From NCBI GenBank assembly GCA_947503435.1, contig CANNDL010000003.1, positions 372,001-436,000 on the forward strand: 64,000 nt of DNA. Reading direction: 5' to 3'. Below the pieces are notes generated by a model, which made no database searches, was not told where the DNA came from, and saw only the letters and a list, made by a program, of their open reading frames with translations. The DNA comes from an uncultured Kangiella sp. (GTDB taxonomy: Bacteria > Pseudomonadota > Gammaproteobacteria > Enterobacterales > Kangiellaceae). The number at the start of each line of letters is the position of its first letter. Within the stretch, counting starts at the first letter, position 1. Positions 46,886 through 56,755 of this stretch are shown piece by piece. The translations under genes were made by a program, and so were the position numbers.

Positions 46886-48406
46886 ATGAACTCGCTTGCC
46901 ATTATGTCATTCGTTAAAACTGCTATGGACTGGATTGGAGCAATTTTAGTATTCGCCATTTTGCTGCTGCTATTACTAGTCATAGTTCTCTACATCATCG
47001 ATAAAACTCAACGCAAACAAACTATCCGCAGAAATTACCCAGTAATTGGCAGGTTCCGCTACTTTTTCGAGCATTTGGGTGAGTTCTTTCGTCAATACTT
47101 TTTTGCCATGGATCGCGAAGAAATGCCTTTCAATCGCGCCGAAAGAAGCTGGGCTTATCGCGCAGCTAAAGACGTCAGCCGTACCATGGCCTTTGGTTCG
47201 ACTCGCAACTTAAATCCAACCGGTACCGTCATGTTCTTGAATGATCCGTTTCCGGTGCTTAAAAAGGACGCCAAAAAAGCCAAACCCATATTAATTGGCC
47301 CCTATGCCAAACATCCTTATGAAGCCCCTAGTTTTTTTAATATTTCTGCTATGAGTTTTGGCGCACTTTCTAGGAAGGCCGTCATTGCATTAGCGAAAGG
47401 AGCCGACAAAGCAGGTTGTTGGATTAACACCGGTGAAGGCGGCTTAGCACCTTATCATTTAGCGGGTGATGGCGACGTAGTATTCCAGTTTGGTACCGCC
47501 AAATACGGCGTTCGAGATTCTAATGGCAAACTTGATGACTCCAAATTAAAAGCCATTGGTGACAACCCACAAGTGAAAATGGTTGAGCTGAAAATGAGCC
47601 AAGGCGCTAAACCGGGTAAAGGCGGGTTATTGCCCGCAGGTAAAGTGACCGAAGAAATTTCTAAAATTCGCGGCATCCCAGCAGGCGAAGCTTCTATCAG
47701 TCCCAATGGGCATCCTGAAATAACTTCCGTTTCTGATCTCTTAGATATGATCGAACATATTCGCCAAGTCACCGGCAAACCTTGTGGTTTTAAAGCCGTT
47801 ATTGGCTCTCATCAATACCTAGTGGATTTAATGACAGAAATAAATAGTCGCGGTATTGAGTCTGCTCCAGACTTTATAACTATTGATAGTGCCGATGGCG
47901 GTACGGGCGCAGCTCCGCAACCACTTTTCGACTATGTTGGCTTACCATTAAAAGAAAGCCTACCTTTAACCATTGACCTTCTTGAAGAACATGGCTTGAG
48001 AGCTAGGGTCAAAGTTATTTGTTCAGGTAAAATGATTACTCCATCTGGTGTGGCTTGGGCTAAAGCGATGGGGGCGGATATTGTTGTATCAGCGCGAGGC
48101 TTTATGTTTGCCCTTGGTTGTATTCAAGCTTTGCAATGCAGTAAAAATACTTGCCCTACCGGAATTACCACTCATGATGAAGAGCTTCAAGAAGGCTTAG
48201 TCATCTCGGATAAGCTTGAGCGAGTTTATCATTATCATAAAAATATGGTCTCTGCGGTTGAGATGATCGCACACTCTTGTGGCGTAAAATCACCACACGA
48301 TTTATCAAGAGAACACGTTCGAGTTGTAACAGAAAGCGGTTTATCGACTCCATTAGATAAATTACATCCGTATCAAGAAAATGAAATTGAAATTAGTCAG
48401 CGTTAA
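46886..48406 (+). CDS. Membrane-anchored FMN-binding glutamate synthase-like protein
   Basis: This 506-residue protein has an N-terminal membrane helix (about 16-40) and a glutamate-synthase-type FMN barrel (about 90-480). FFNISAMSFGALSRKAVIAL, NTGEGGLAPYH and the CSKNTCPTGITTHD motif are visible. The substrate is unknown; glutamate synthesis would need an amidotransferase that is absent. Together with the DoxX gene 31 bases downstream it may form a small redox unit, by inference. Confidence 0.85.
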   Translation: MNSLAIMSFVKTAMDWIGAILVFAILLLLLLVIVLYIIDKTQRKQTIRRNYPVIGRFRYFFEHLGEFFRQYFFAMDREEMPFNRAERSWAYRAAKDVSRTMAFGSTRNLNPTGTVMFLNDPFPVLKKDAKKAKPILIGPYAKHPYEAPSFFNISAMSFGALSRKAVIALAKGADKAGCWINTGEGGLAPYHLAGDGDVVFQFGTAKYGVRDSNGKLDDSKLKAIGDNPQVKMVELKMSQGAKPGKGGLLPAGKVTEEISKIRGIPAGEASISPNGHPEITSVSDLLDMIEHIRQVTGKPCGFKAVIGSHQYLVDLMTEINSRGIESAPDFITIDSADGGTGAAPQPLFDYVGLPLKESLPLTIDLLEEHGLRARVKVICSGKMITPSGVAWAKAMGADIVVSARGFMFALGCIQALQCSKNTCPTGITTHDEELQEGLVISDKLERVYHYHKNMVSAVEMIAHSCGVKSPHDLSREHVRVVTESGLSTPLDKLHPYQENEIEISQR

Positions 48407-48437
48407 TTAATTGATGCCGGCAATTTGAGGAGAGAAT

Positions 48438-49046
48438 ATGCAATCGTTGATCGCCACTTACTATCGTTTCCACCATTGGTTGTTTAATAGCGCTAAACAT
48501 TTATCGGGGATTCCCCCGCTTTTATTTAGAATACTGCTATTTTTTCCTTTATACGAAGCCGGGACTCGCAAGTTTGCTAACTTTGAAGATACCGCTGCTT
48601 GGTTCGGTAATCCAGAATGGGGATTAGGGCTACCTTTCCCAGAAGTTATGACTTTTTTAGCTGCAAGTGCTGAGACTGTCGGCGCAATCTGCATTTTAAT
48701 TGGCTTTGCTACCCGCTGGGCTGCTATCCCTCTCATGGTTACTATGATTGTAGCCGCGATGACAGTGCATTGGGATAATGGCTGGTTTGCCATTGCTCAA
48801 TCTGCTGATCCAGATGTAGCGAGCCGTTTAAATACAGGCCGTGAAATTTTACAAGAGAATGGAAATTACGAGTGGCTAACTGGAAAGGGAAGCTTCGTCA
48901 TTTTACAAAATGGCATCGAGTTTGCAGCAACCTACTTTATCATGCTGTTCTCACTGTTTATCACTGGTGGTGGTAAATATTTCTCTATCGATTATTGGCT
49001 AAACAAAGCCTTTTCTAAAGATGATACTCAATTAAGTTATAAATAA
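48438..49046 (+). CDS. DoxX-family membrane protein
   Basis: This 202-residue integral membrane protein has about four helices. The DoxX-type motif RILLFFPLYEAGTRKFANFE lies near the N-terminus, followed by GAICILIGFATRWAAIPLMV. DoxX proteins are linked to redox or thiol metabolism but have no single activity. A GGAGAG ribosome-binding site and short spacing suggest an operon with the preceding FMN protein. A terminator follows. Confidence 0.83.
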   Translation: MQSLIATYYRFHHWLFNSAKHLSGIPPLLFRILLFFPLYEAGTRKFANFEDTAAWFGNPEWGLGLPFPEVMTFLAASAETVGAICILIGFATRWAAIPLMVTMIVAAMTVHWDNGWFAIAQSADPDVASRLNTGREILQENGNYEWLTGKGSFVILQNGIEFAATYFIMLFSLFITGGGKYFSIDYWLNKAFSKDDTQLSYK

Positions 49047-49062
49047 ACTATCAGACTTCATC

Positions 49063-49085
49063 AAAGGGCTCATTGAGCCCTTTTT
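49063..49085 (+). terminator. Intrinsic terminator after the DoxX gene
   Basis: AAAGGGCTCA and TGAGCCCTTT pair directly around a short T loop and run into a T-stretch on the plus strand. Confidence 0.85.
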
Positions 49086-49170
49086 ATTAACTCAATCATC
49101 TGCAAATCCGACCAGAATAGGGCTAGAATAGGCGTATGATCGAATTCCTATACCTCTGGTAAAACACACT

Positions 49171-50364
49171 ATGAGCAAATACTTCCAGCAATCTTTAGAC
49201 ATTCATCGCTACCTTCGTGGCAAGTGGGCCATCAAATCTAAAGTACCTCTGCAAAATCGTGATGATTTATCCGTTGCATATACTCCTGGAGTGGCGGCGG
49301 TTTCTAATCATATTGCCGAAGATGCAAATGCCAGCTATGCCCTGACTATGAAAGGCAATTCGGTGGCAATCGTTTCTGACGGCTCTGCAGTTTTAGGCTT
49401 AGGCGATATTGGTCCTCAAGCTGCCTTGCCGGTCATGGAAGGTAAGGCCATTTTATTCAAGGAATTTGCCGATATTGATGGTGTGCCATTAGTGATTGAT
49501 GCTGAAAGTGTAGAAGAAATAGTCACTACTGTGAAAACGGTAGCGCCTACCTTTGGCGGCATCAATTTAGAAGATATTGCGGCACCTAAATGCTTTGAAA
49601 TTGAAGAGCGTTTGCAAGACATTGGTATTCCCGTTTTTCATGATGATCAGCACGGCACGGCAATTGTTTTGTTAGCGGCGCTAATCAATGCCTGCAAAGT
49701 AACCAACAAACCCATTGAGTCATTGAAGGTAGTGATTAATGGTGCCGGAGCAGCAGGAACGGCGATTGCCCGCTTATTGCGCTGTGTTGGACACGAACAA
49801 AGTGCCTGCATCCCAGTCGAAGACGTTTTGGTTTGTGACTCTAAAGGTATTATTTCTAAAAATCGCGATAACCTTAACAACGAAAAAGTTAAGCTATTGG
49901 CATACACCAATAGGTTTAATCGTGATGGAAAATTACTCGATGCTCTTAAAGATGCCGATGTGTTTATTGGCGTATCAAAAGGCAACTTACTCTGTGGTGA
50001 TGACATCCAGTTGATGAACCAAGATCCCATTATTCTGGCAATGGCCAATCCCATTCCTGAAATTATGCCCGATGAAGCCTTAAAAGCTGGCGCTTCGGTA
50101 GTCGGCACTGGTCGTAGTGACTTTCCAAACCAAGTGAATAATGTTTTAGCCTTCCCAGGAATTTTTCGTGGCGCACTCGATGCGCGCGCCACACGAATTA
50201 GTGAAGGTATGAAAATTGCTGCAGCTCATGCGTTAGCAGAATCAGTCAACAACATTACGGCTTCGCACGTATTACCCGACCCGTTAAATAGGAACGTAGC
50301 ACAAAAGGTAGCCGAAGCGGTTAAAGCCAAAGCGATTGAAGAAAAATTACAGCGTCCTAGCTAG
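49171..50364 (+). CDS. Malic enzyme (short, MaeB-like)
   Basis: This enzyme decarboxylates malate to pyruvate with NAD(P). The 397 residues comprise the catalytic part only; the phosphotransacetylase-like domain of long MaeB is absent. KVPLQNRDDLSVAYTPGVAA has the catalytic Tyr region, LEDIAAPKCFEIE and FHDDQHGTAIV are metal-site motifs, and VVINGAGAAGTAIARLL binds the cofactor. NAD or NADP use cannot be decided. Its end overlaps the convergent gene by eight bases. Confidence 0.92.
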   Translation: MSKYFQQSLDIHRYLRGKWAIKSKVPLQNRDDLSVAYTPGVAAVSNHIAEDANASYALTMKGNSVAIVSDGSAVLGLGDIGPQAALPVMEGKAILFKEFADIDGVPLVIDAESVEEIVTTVKTVAPTFGGINLEDIAAPKCFEIEERLQDIGIPVFHDDQHGTAIVLLAALINACKVTNKPIESLKVVINGAGAAGTAIARLLRCVGHEQSACIPVEDVLVCDSKGIISKNRDNLNNEKVKLLAYTNRFNRDGKLLDALKDADVFIGVSKGNLLCGDDIQLMNQDPIILAMANPIPEIMPDEALKAGASVVGTGRSDFPNQVNNVLAFPGIFRGALDARATRISEGMKIAAAHALAESVNNITASHVLPDPLNRNVAQKVAEAVKAKAIEEKLQRPS

Positions 50365-51355
50365 TGTTTCTACAAGTTTCTATTCGCTCAACCGCTAACT
50401 GAATCAATTCAGGCCGGGTAAACATTAATAAATGCTCTTGCGAATTTACCGGCCAGTAAGCACTGCAAGAGTTCTTGCTAGCCACTTTAAAGAATTGTTC
50501 CTTGCCTTGATCTCGCCATTTGATAATTGAAGATTTTATTTCTTTCTCTTTAATAGCGGCTAAATACCCTGTCTCAAAATCAGAGTCTAAAATTACAACA
50601 GGAATACTCTTTGGCAAAGAGTGTTTAATCGCACTTTCTAGATCAGTTTTGTAAGTTGTGACTTCTTTGAATTTATTGATTTGATACTGTGGCTTTTCAC
50701 GAAGCTGCTCGTATTGCCCGTACAGATCCCAGTCCATAAATTCTGATAAATCATCCGGTATAATTTCTGCAAGATGATTTCTTTCAGCCATTATTTTCTT
50801 AGCAATCCTATCCTGATATTTTCCAGCTTTAATGTATTCCTCAAGTTGCAGCCAGTTCTTTCGGTAATTTTCACTCTCGCCGGTATAGTGCTGGATCGCA
50901 TGCTTGGTCAAAACATCTGGGTCTATTAACACAACACCTTTCACCTTTTTCTGTACCAAGGGATCTTTTAAAGCTAGCTGCACACTTAAATTTGATGATG
51001 CAAACGCCACTATGATTAAAGGCTTTCCTTGTTCTAATAGAAAATCTGCCAAGCGACTAGAAAAATCACGATAAGACGGTTTGTTGATGGTATCGGAGAA
51101 TCCTTGAGAGGCACGATCTATGGCGATAGTTGAGTAGTATTGTGATAAATAATTTTGCCCTAAAATCCACCAAGCTAAATCCGAATGCCAATTATCCGTA
51201 GGGCCTGATAATAAAATTAGAGTTGGCTTTTGCGGATTATCGCCTTTCACAATTTTCGATAACTTTATGTCGTCACTATTATTAGCTGCTTGTGACTTTG
51301 CAAAAGTTAGACTTATCATTATTATCAAAAGTGTAACCATCATTCTAATTAGCAA
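50357..51355 (-). CDS. Secreted alpha/beta-hydrolase-like protein
   Basis: The start at TTG 51355 has AAGGAG six bases upstream; a TTG 33 bases earlier would place that site inside the gene. A signal peptide (about 1-24, ending AKSQA) is followed by a hydrolase-like region with LILLSGPTDNWHSDLAWWIL and VVLIDPDVL. The usual nucleophile elbow GxSxG is replaced by VAFASSNLSV, so catalysis is uncertain; the late EHLLMFTRPE could give the histidine. The role is unknown. Confidence 0.65.
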   Translation of the reverse strand: MLIRMMVTLLIIMISLTFAKSQAANNSDDIKLSKIVKGDNPQKPTLILLSGPTDNWHSDLAWWILGQNYLSQYYSTIAIDRASQGFSDTINKPSYRDFSSRLADFLLEQGKPLIIVAFASSNLSVQLALKDPLVQKKVKGVVLIDPDVLTKHAIQHYTGESENYRKNWLQLEEYIKAGKYQDRIAKKIMAERNHLAEIIPDDLSEFMDWDLYGQYEQLREKPQYQINKFKEVTTYKTDLESAIKHSLPKSIPVVILDSDFETGYLAAIKEKEIKSSIIKWRDQGKEQFFKVASKNSCSAYWPVNSQEHLLMFTRPELIQLAVERIETCRNTS

Positions 51356-51563
51356 ATTCGACTCCTTTAAAACTCTGAACAATCTCAAACAAAACTACAA
51401 CTATCAACGTAATAGCTAAAGTGTTTACCCATAATAATATGTAACTAAATGTACATTAATTAGTCAAAATTTAGCACTATCCTCAAAATGTGATTACTAG
51501 ATTAGCCTGCACTAACAATATTTGCTATATAGTAATGTCTGTATCTAAAAGTAGGCTACAACT

Positions 51564-53723
51564 ATGAAAATAAAATATATCGCAACAGCCTTAGTAGGAA
51601 TTGTGGCTATGACCTATTTGCCGTCACTTTCGGCTCATAGCGGCGGCCACCCAACCCGCTACGTCTCTCCGAATGGAGTAGATCAAGGCAATTGCGCTAA
51701 AGCCAAAGAACCATGCAGAACCATTAGCTATGCTGTTGGGAAATCCAGTAAAGGCGATAAGATTCGATTATCTTCTGGCAACTATTATATAAAAGATATG
51801 GATATTTTTTATTTATTGAATGACATGGTTGCTATAAGCGGCGGTTATTCAAATGATGACTTTTTTAAGAAACAGTCTACAGAAAAAAATCCGACAACCC
51901 TGATCGGTATTCCTGAAGAGTATCACACCCGTTTAAAAGAAAAGGGCTTTCGAATATTACAAGACAGTAAAGGTAATGCAGAGTTTAGGATCAAACCAGA
52001 ATACCTAGAGCTACTCGACCGATATAAAAAAATCACCACCAAAGTTGAGCGTAAAATTACTTGTAATGACGGTGTTGCAGGTGAATATGAATGTAAAGAT
52101 ATTAATTTAGAATCACACTTACCCCTTAGTCAAATGAGCTCAAGTCCTACTAGTGCCAATGACATATGGGGTTATCGTGACCTAAACAATAATCGCGAGT
52201 ATGCCATTTTAGGATTAAATAACGGTACCCTCGTAGTCGATGTAACCGATCCAACTAACCCTGTTGAAGTAGGCACAATTGTAGGAGAAAGAAGTACTTG
52301 GCGTGATGTTAAGGTTTATCAATATTTAGATAACAATGACAATAGTTACAAAGTCTATGCTTACGTCACAACAGAAGCCATTGGTGGGTTCCAGGTAATT
52401 GATCTTACTGATGCACCTAACTCAGTTTCATTAGCTAATACTGTAAACGTTTTCCGCTCGGCGCATAACGTTTACCTGGGCAATATCGATTATGCTACAG
52501 GGACTGCAAATCCAGGAGAATCGCCTTACTTATATATCGCGGGATCAAACTTAGGAAGCGGTAGTCAAAGTGGCTCTTTTAGAATTTTCGATCTCGACGA
52601 TCCAGTAAATCCAAAACTAGTGACTGACCCAAGTTCTGCTTTTTATATGCATGATGCCACCAGCATGACAATAAATGATAGTAGAACTGACCAATGTGCA
52701 AGTGGCCACAACCCTTGCGAACTATTAATTGACTTCAGCTCCGATCGCTCGTTCAATAATAGCCGAATCAATGTAGACATCTGGGATACCACGGACAAAT
52801 CGAACCCAAGCCTTTTGAGCAGTAGCACCTACAACAATGCTAGCTACATTCACTCAGGTTGGTACTCGAAAGATAAGAATTATATTTTTGTACAAGATGA
52901 ACTTGATGAAAGAGATCGTGGTGTCAATACCACTCTTTATGTTCTCGATATTCGCAACCTTAAGTCCCCATCCATTGTAGGTTCTTATGTTGGTCCTACT
53001 CGTGCTATAGACCACAATGGATTCACATTAGGTGATAAGTATTATATGTCTAACTATAAAAGAGGGTTGGTTGTTTTAGACGTAAGTAACCCTGTGGTTC
53101 CTACTGAAATTGGCTTCTTTGATACTTACCCTATTCCTGCTGCTAATGATTCCGAGTTTGATGGTGCTTGGGGAGCCTACCCTTACTTACCAAGTGGTAA
53201 TATTTTAGTCAGTGATATTTCTAATGGCCTATACGTTTTAACCGACAACACTAAATTAATTTCTGAACAAGCCGGTGAAATATCTCTTGCAAGTAATGCT
53301 CTCAATGTCGATGAAGCCAATGCTTCAGTGACAATCACAGTCTCTCGCTTGGCGGGCTCTAATGGTCAAGTTAGCATCGATTATGCTACTCAAGATGGTT
53401 CTGCCAGTGCGGATTCTGACTATACCGCCTCTAATGGAACCCTAACTTGGGGAGCGGGAGATATAACGAACAAAACAATCAATATTGATATTTTAGATGA
53501 CTCTGATCAGGAAAATAATGAGTCGTTTACAGTTGCCTTAAGTAATCCACAAGGTGGGGCAACACTGGGAAGTTCAACTTTTACCATAAATATTAATCAA
53601 AGTGACCAACCAGCTCCTGTAACTCCACCACCATCAAATGATGGCGGCGGTGGCGGTCCTGTCTTACCTTTAACATTATTTGGCTTATTAGGCGTGTTAA
53701 TTTACCGTCGTAAATATTCCTAA
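51564..53723 (+). CDS. Choice-of-anchor B family surface protein, GlyGly-CTERM
   Basis: This 719-residue secreted protein has a signal peptide (about 1-24). It continues with a short YVSPNGVDQGNCAKAKEPCR segment of the right-handed helix type, then repeated strand motifs (VVDVTDPTNPVEVGTI, VIDLTDAPNSV, VLDIRNLKSPSIVGSY, VLDVSNPVVPTEIGFF) that look like LVIVD-type beta-propeller repeats. A Calx-beta domain (about 575-665) precedes a GGGGG linker, a hydrophobic helix and a basic end (YRRKYS). That tail is the GlyGly-CTERM signal processed by rhombosortase and exported through type II secretion. The ligand is unknown. Confidence 0.83.
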   Translation: MKIKYIATALVGIVAMTYLPSLSAHSGGHPTRYVSPNGVDQGNCAKAKEPCRTISYAVGKSSKGDKIRLSSGNYYIKDMDIFYLLNDMVAISGGYSNDDFFKKQSTEKNPTTLIGIPEEYHTRLKEKGFRILQDSKGNAEFRIKPEYLELLDRYKKITTKVERKITCNDGVAGEYECKDINLESHLPLSQMSSSPTSANDIWGYRDLNNNREYAILGLNNGTLVVDVTDPTNPVEVGTIVGERSTWRDVKVYQYLDNNDNSYKVYAYVTTEAIGGFQVIDLTDAPNSVSLANTVNVFRSAHNVYLGNIDYATGTANPGESPYLYIAGSNLGSGSQSGSFRIFDLDDPVNPKLVTDPSSAFYMHDATSMTINDSRTDQCASGHNPCELLIDFSSDRSFNNSRINVDIWDTTDKSNPSLLSSSTYNNASYIHSGWYSKDKNYIFVQDELDERDRGVNTTLYVLDIRNLKSPSIVGSYVGPTRAIDHNGFTLGDKYYMSNYKRGLVVLDVSNPVVPTEIGFFDTYPIPAANDSEFDGAWGAYPYLPSGNILVSDISNGLYVLTDNTKLISEQAGEISLASNALNVDEANASVTITVSRLAGSNGQVSIDYATQDGSASADSDYTASNGTLTWGAGDITNKTINIDILDDSDQENNESFTVALSNPQGGATLGSSTFTININQSDQPAPVTPPPSNDGGGGGPVLPLTLFGLLGVLIYRRKYS

Positions 53724-53727
53724 AACA

Positions 53728-53757
53728 AAAAGGCGCTTCATGCGCCTTTATTTTTTC
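53728..53757 (+). terminator. Intrinsic terminator after the GlyGly-CTERM gene
   Basis: AAAGGCGC and GCGCCTTT surround a five-base loop and lead into TTATTTTTT. It overlaps the last codons of the convergent phosphatase gene. Confidence 0.8.
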
Positions 53758-55891
53758 TCTGACTAGCCATTGTTTCAAAAGTTCTTTGTTCCAGCTGATT
53801 TAACACATCTTGTTTTGAGGAATAATACGCATTAGTAGTCATAGACTCAGGCAGTAAGTAATAGTCGGTAATCATCTTATCCTGTGATAAATAATGAATA
53901 ACCAAACCATTCTTGGTCATTTCTGCATACTCCAATAGCTTATTGGCTTTTAGGATTAATTCATTGGCTTTAGACAATAGAAGATCCAATCTTGGGAGAC
54001 GGCTTAATATTGGATCTTTTTTGCCAATATCACCGATCATCTTTTTCTGAGTGCTTGAGGATAGTGCCGGAGCCGTAAATTCTCGAATCACATCATTATG
54101 CTTACCAACTAACCCCGCATGAATATCTCCGGACAACAAAATCATATTATCTATTGCGGAAAAACTATCCAACAAATCTTTTCTTTTATCCGGAAAGCCA
54201 TCCCAATGATCCACATTCATATAAAAGAGTTGGTTATACGGTTCCGGAATATTGAGGCCTTCATCTCTTAAGTCCAGCAACAAAGAATTCATTGCCACAG
54301 AATTAGCTAAAATTTTCCAGTTAGCTGTGGAACTAAATAGTTGGTTCTTCAGCCATAACTCTTGTCGCTGACCAAAAGCATTTTGATTACTACTATTAAA
54401 TACGTAAGTTGCCGCTGCTAAAAGGTCATAGGCTTGCTTTACAACAAAGTAACGTGAACCAATTTCTCCAAACAAGTTTAACTTACCAAGTAAACCGTAA
54501 GAAAAACCAATCCCATTAGCTAAATTTTCATTAATTTGCTGTTCAGACTTGAGCCATTGATTAATGACAGAGATGGCTAGATTGCCGGTGACTAATGCAG
54601 AAGTCTTTTTCATGGCTTCGTTCTTAGTTAACCCCTCAGCATGATAAGCTTTAATCAGAGCTTCTTTGAGTAACGCCTTTTGATTAACAAAGTCAGCGCT
54701 ATCAATATCAACGTAAGGTGCAAAATATTGTTTAAGACTTTCAAAGTCGATTCCTTGCGTGCTCAACAACAATTGCAAAGCAGTTTCATTAAAAATGATA
54801 GTGCCGGGAAACGCTTCTTCTGGTATTAAATGCTCCGGTCGATAAGTTCTATAATCCGATACGACTAAATCTAAATTGCTACCAAAATTAAAACTTCTGT
54901 AGATCTTCGTATCAGGAAAACGATTCAACTCTGAACGCTTTAAGGATTTCGTAATTGGTGACTCGTTTTCATTTATATCTATCGGCATAAACTCAAAGAA
55001 TGCCTGTTCAGAATTCAACTTGCGTACTAAATCAGCTTCATCTTTGCGACCAGTATAATGAGTGCTATTCATACCAAATGAATCATCGGCAAATTCATGG
55101 TCATCCCAGATAGCAATCATAGGAAATTTTTCATGGACTTTCTGCAACAAAGGATCACTGCGATAAATTTGATAAAGCTGCCGGTAATTGTTTAAACTTC
55201 TTGCTGCATAAAATGGCGCCTCTTCCGAGCCCAGCTTTATCGCGCCATTTATATCTTTGAATTCTACTTTACGACTATCATCCGTTTGAAACCTTGGGTC
55301 TCTAGTTGTCTCATAGATATAGTCTCCAAGAAACAACACAAAATCCAAATCATCTTGTTCCAATAATTTCCAATAGCTGTTGTAGTAACGGCCTACATAA
55401 TCCTGACAACAAACTTGTGCAAATTTTATATTTTCTAGTTGCCCTGCTTCAGGAGCTGTTTTAGTCCGTCCTATCTTCGAGCTATAGTTTTTATTGTCGC
55501 TTGGGAAAATAAATCGATAGTAATAATGCTCATTAGGCGTTAAATCGATAACTTTAATCGAGACGCAACCATCACGCTCCAATTCTGCTTGTGCTTCAAA
55601 ATATAAAATGATTTCTTCAAACTGCTCATCTTTTGCCATTTGCAACACTAAAGGTAAGCTCTTATTCCGGCGACCAACTTCTGCCAAGCGAGTCCAAAGT
55701 ACAACACTATTAGCCCGAGGTTCAGCCGACAAGATTGATTGCGGATAATATTTGCTGGCTTGCTCATCAGAAAAAGTCAGCTTACCGAAATTCTTAACCG
55801 TTGAAGATTCAGATTGACACGAAACCATAGAAGCAAGACTCACTCCCGCGCCAGTTACAGCCATTGATTGTAAAAATTTTCTTCGTTGCAT
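53738..55891 (-). CDS. PhoD-like alkaline phosphatase (Tat, lipoprotein)
   Basis: This is a 717-residue metallophosphatase. A Tat-type signal (RRKFLQ) is combined with a lipobox-like SMVSC near residue 24, so export folded and lipid-anchored is likely. PhoD motifs are AQVCCQDY, FVLFLGDYIYE, IAIWDDHEFADDSFG and LSGDIHAGL; these supply metal ligands for a phosphomonoesterase or phosphodiesterase. An unusually long middle segment (about 330-480) exceeds the typical PhoD length. It is convergent to the GlyGly-CTERM gene. Confidence 0.88.
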   Translation of the reverse strand: MQRRKFLQSMAVTGAGVSLASMVSCQSESSTVKNFGKLTFSDEQASKYYPQSILSAEPRANSVVLWTRLAEVGRRNKSLPLVLQMAKDEQFEEIILYFEAQAELERDGCVSIKVIDLTPNEHYYYRFIFPSDNKNYSSKIGRTKTAPEAGQLENIKFAQVCCQDYVGRYYNSYWKLLEQDDLDFVLFLGDYIYETTRDPRFQTDDSRKVEFKDINGAIKLGSEEAPFYAARSLNNYRQLYQIYRSDPLLQKVHEKFPMIAIWDDHEFADDSFGMNSTHYTGRKDEADLVRKLNSEQAFFEFMPIDINENESPITKSLKRSELNRFPDTKIYRSFNFGSNLDLVVSDYRTYRPEHLIPEEAFPGTIIFNETALQLLLSTQGIDFESLKQYFAPYVDIDSADFVNQKALLKEALIKAYHAEGLTKNEAMKKTSALVTGNLAISVINQWLKSEQQINENLANGIGFSYGLLGKLNLFGEIGSRYFVVKQAYDLLAAATYVFNSSNQNAFGQRQELWLKNQLFSSTANWKILANSVAMNSLLLDLRDEGLNIPEPYNQLFYMNVDHWDGFPDKRKDLLDSFSAIDNMILLSGDIHAGLVGKHNDVIREFTAPALSSSTQKKMIGDIGKKDPILSRLPRLDLLLSKANELILKANKLLEYAEMTKNGLVIHYLSQDKMITDYYLLPESMTTNAYYSSKQDVLNQLEQRTFETMASQRKNKGA

Positions 55892-56015
55892 TTATGAATC
55901 ATTTTCGTTTCTCTAAGCTCATCTTATCAATATCAATTAACCTTCATAACCTTTATTTCTAAACAAGCCCCGATATTTTACGTATAATGCTCCAAAATTA
56001 TTCGTAGGACATACC

Positions 56016-56732
56016 ATGAGACCAAGCGGCCGCAGTAGCAATCAACTAAGACCTGTCACCATTACCCGTAATTTTACTAAGCACGCTGAAGGCTCGGTAT
56101 TAATAGAATTTGGTGAAACCAAAGTTTTGTGTAATGCCAGTGTAGAAGAAGGTGTGCCTCGATTTCTAAAGGGCAAAGGCCAAGGCTGGATAACGGCAGA
56201 ATATGGAATGCTTCCTCGCTCAACTCATACTCGTATGCGCCGTGAAGCCAGCAATGGTAAGCAAGGCGGTCGCACCCTTGAGATACAACGTCTAATCGGT
56301 CGTTCTTTAAGAGCTGCAGTTGATATGTCGCAACTTGGCGAAAACACCATCTATTTCGACTGTGATGTTATTCAAGCGGATGGTGGTACTCGTACAGCTT
56401 CTATTAGCGGAGCTTGCATTGCATTGCATGACGCTTTATCTCATATGCGTCGCAAAGGAATCATTAAAACAAATCCAATGAAACATTGGATTGGGGCTAT
56501 TTCCGTGGGTATTTATAAAGGCACGCCGGTTTTGGATTTAGATTATCCAGAAGACTCAGAAGCCGAAACTGATATGAATATCGTGATGGATGAAAATGGT
56601 GGATTTATCGAGTTACAAGGAACTGCCGAAGCAGAGCCATTTTCCGGCGATGAGTTAACAGCTTTGTTGGATTTGGGCAAACAAGGCATTCGCGAGATTT
56701 TTGACTTGCAGAAACAAGCAATAAGTAATTAA
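56016..56732 (+). CDS. rph: Ribonuclease PH
   Basis: This phosphorolytic 3' exonuclease trims tRNA precursors. The 238 residues start [20 protein letters not shown] and include [35 protein letters not shown] and [15 protein letters not shown], with the phosphate-binding arginines of the family. It is the intact full length. TAGGAC precedes the ATG. It is followed by an RDD protein 23 bases later. Confidence 0.97.
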   Translation: MRPSGRSSNQLRPVTITRNFTKHAEGSVLIEFGETKVLCNASVEEGVPRFLKGKGQGWITAEYGMLPRSTHTRMRREASNGKQGGRTLEIQRLIGRSLRAAVDMSQLGENTIYFDCDVIQADGGTRTASISGACIALHDALSHMRRKGIIKTNPMKHWIGAISVGIYKGTPVLDLDYPEDSEAETDMNIVMDENGGFIELQGTAEAEPFSGDELTALLDLGKQGIREIFDLQKQAISN

Positions 56733-56755
56733 TACATTAATAAAAAAGGAAAATA

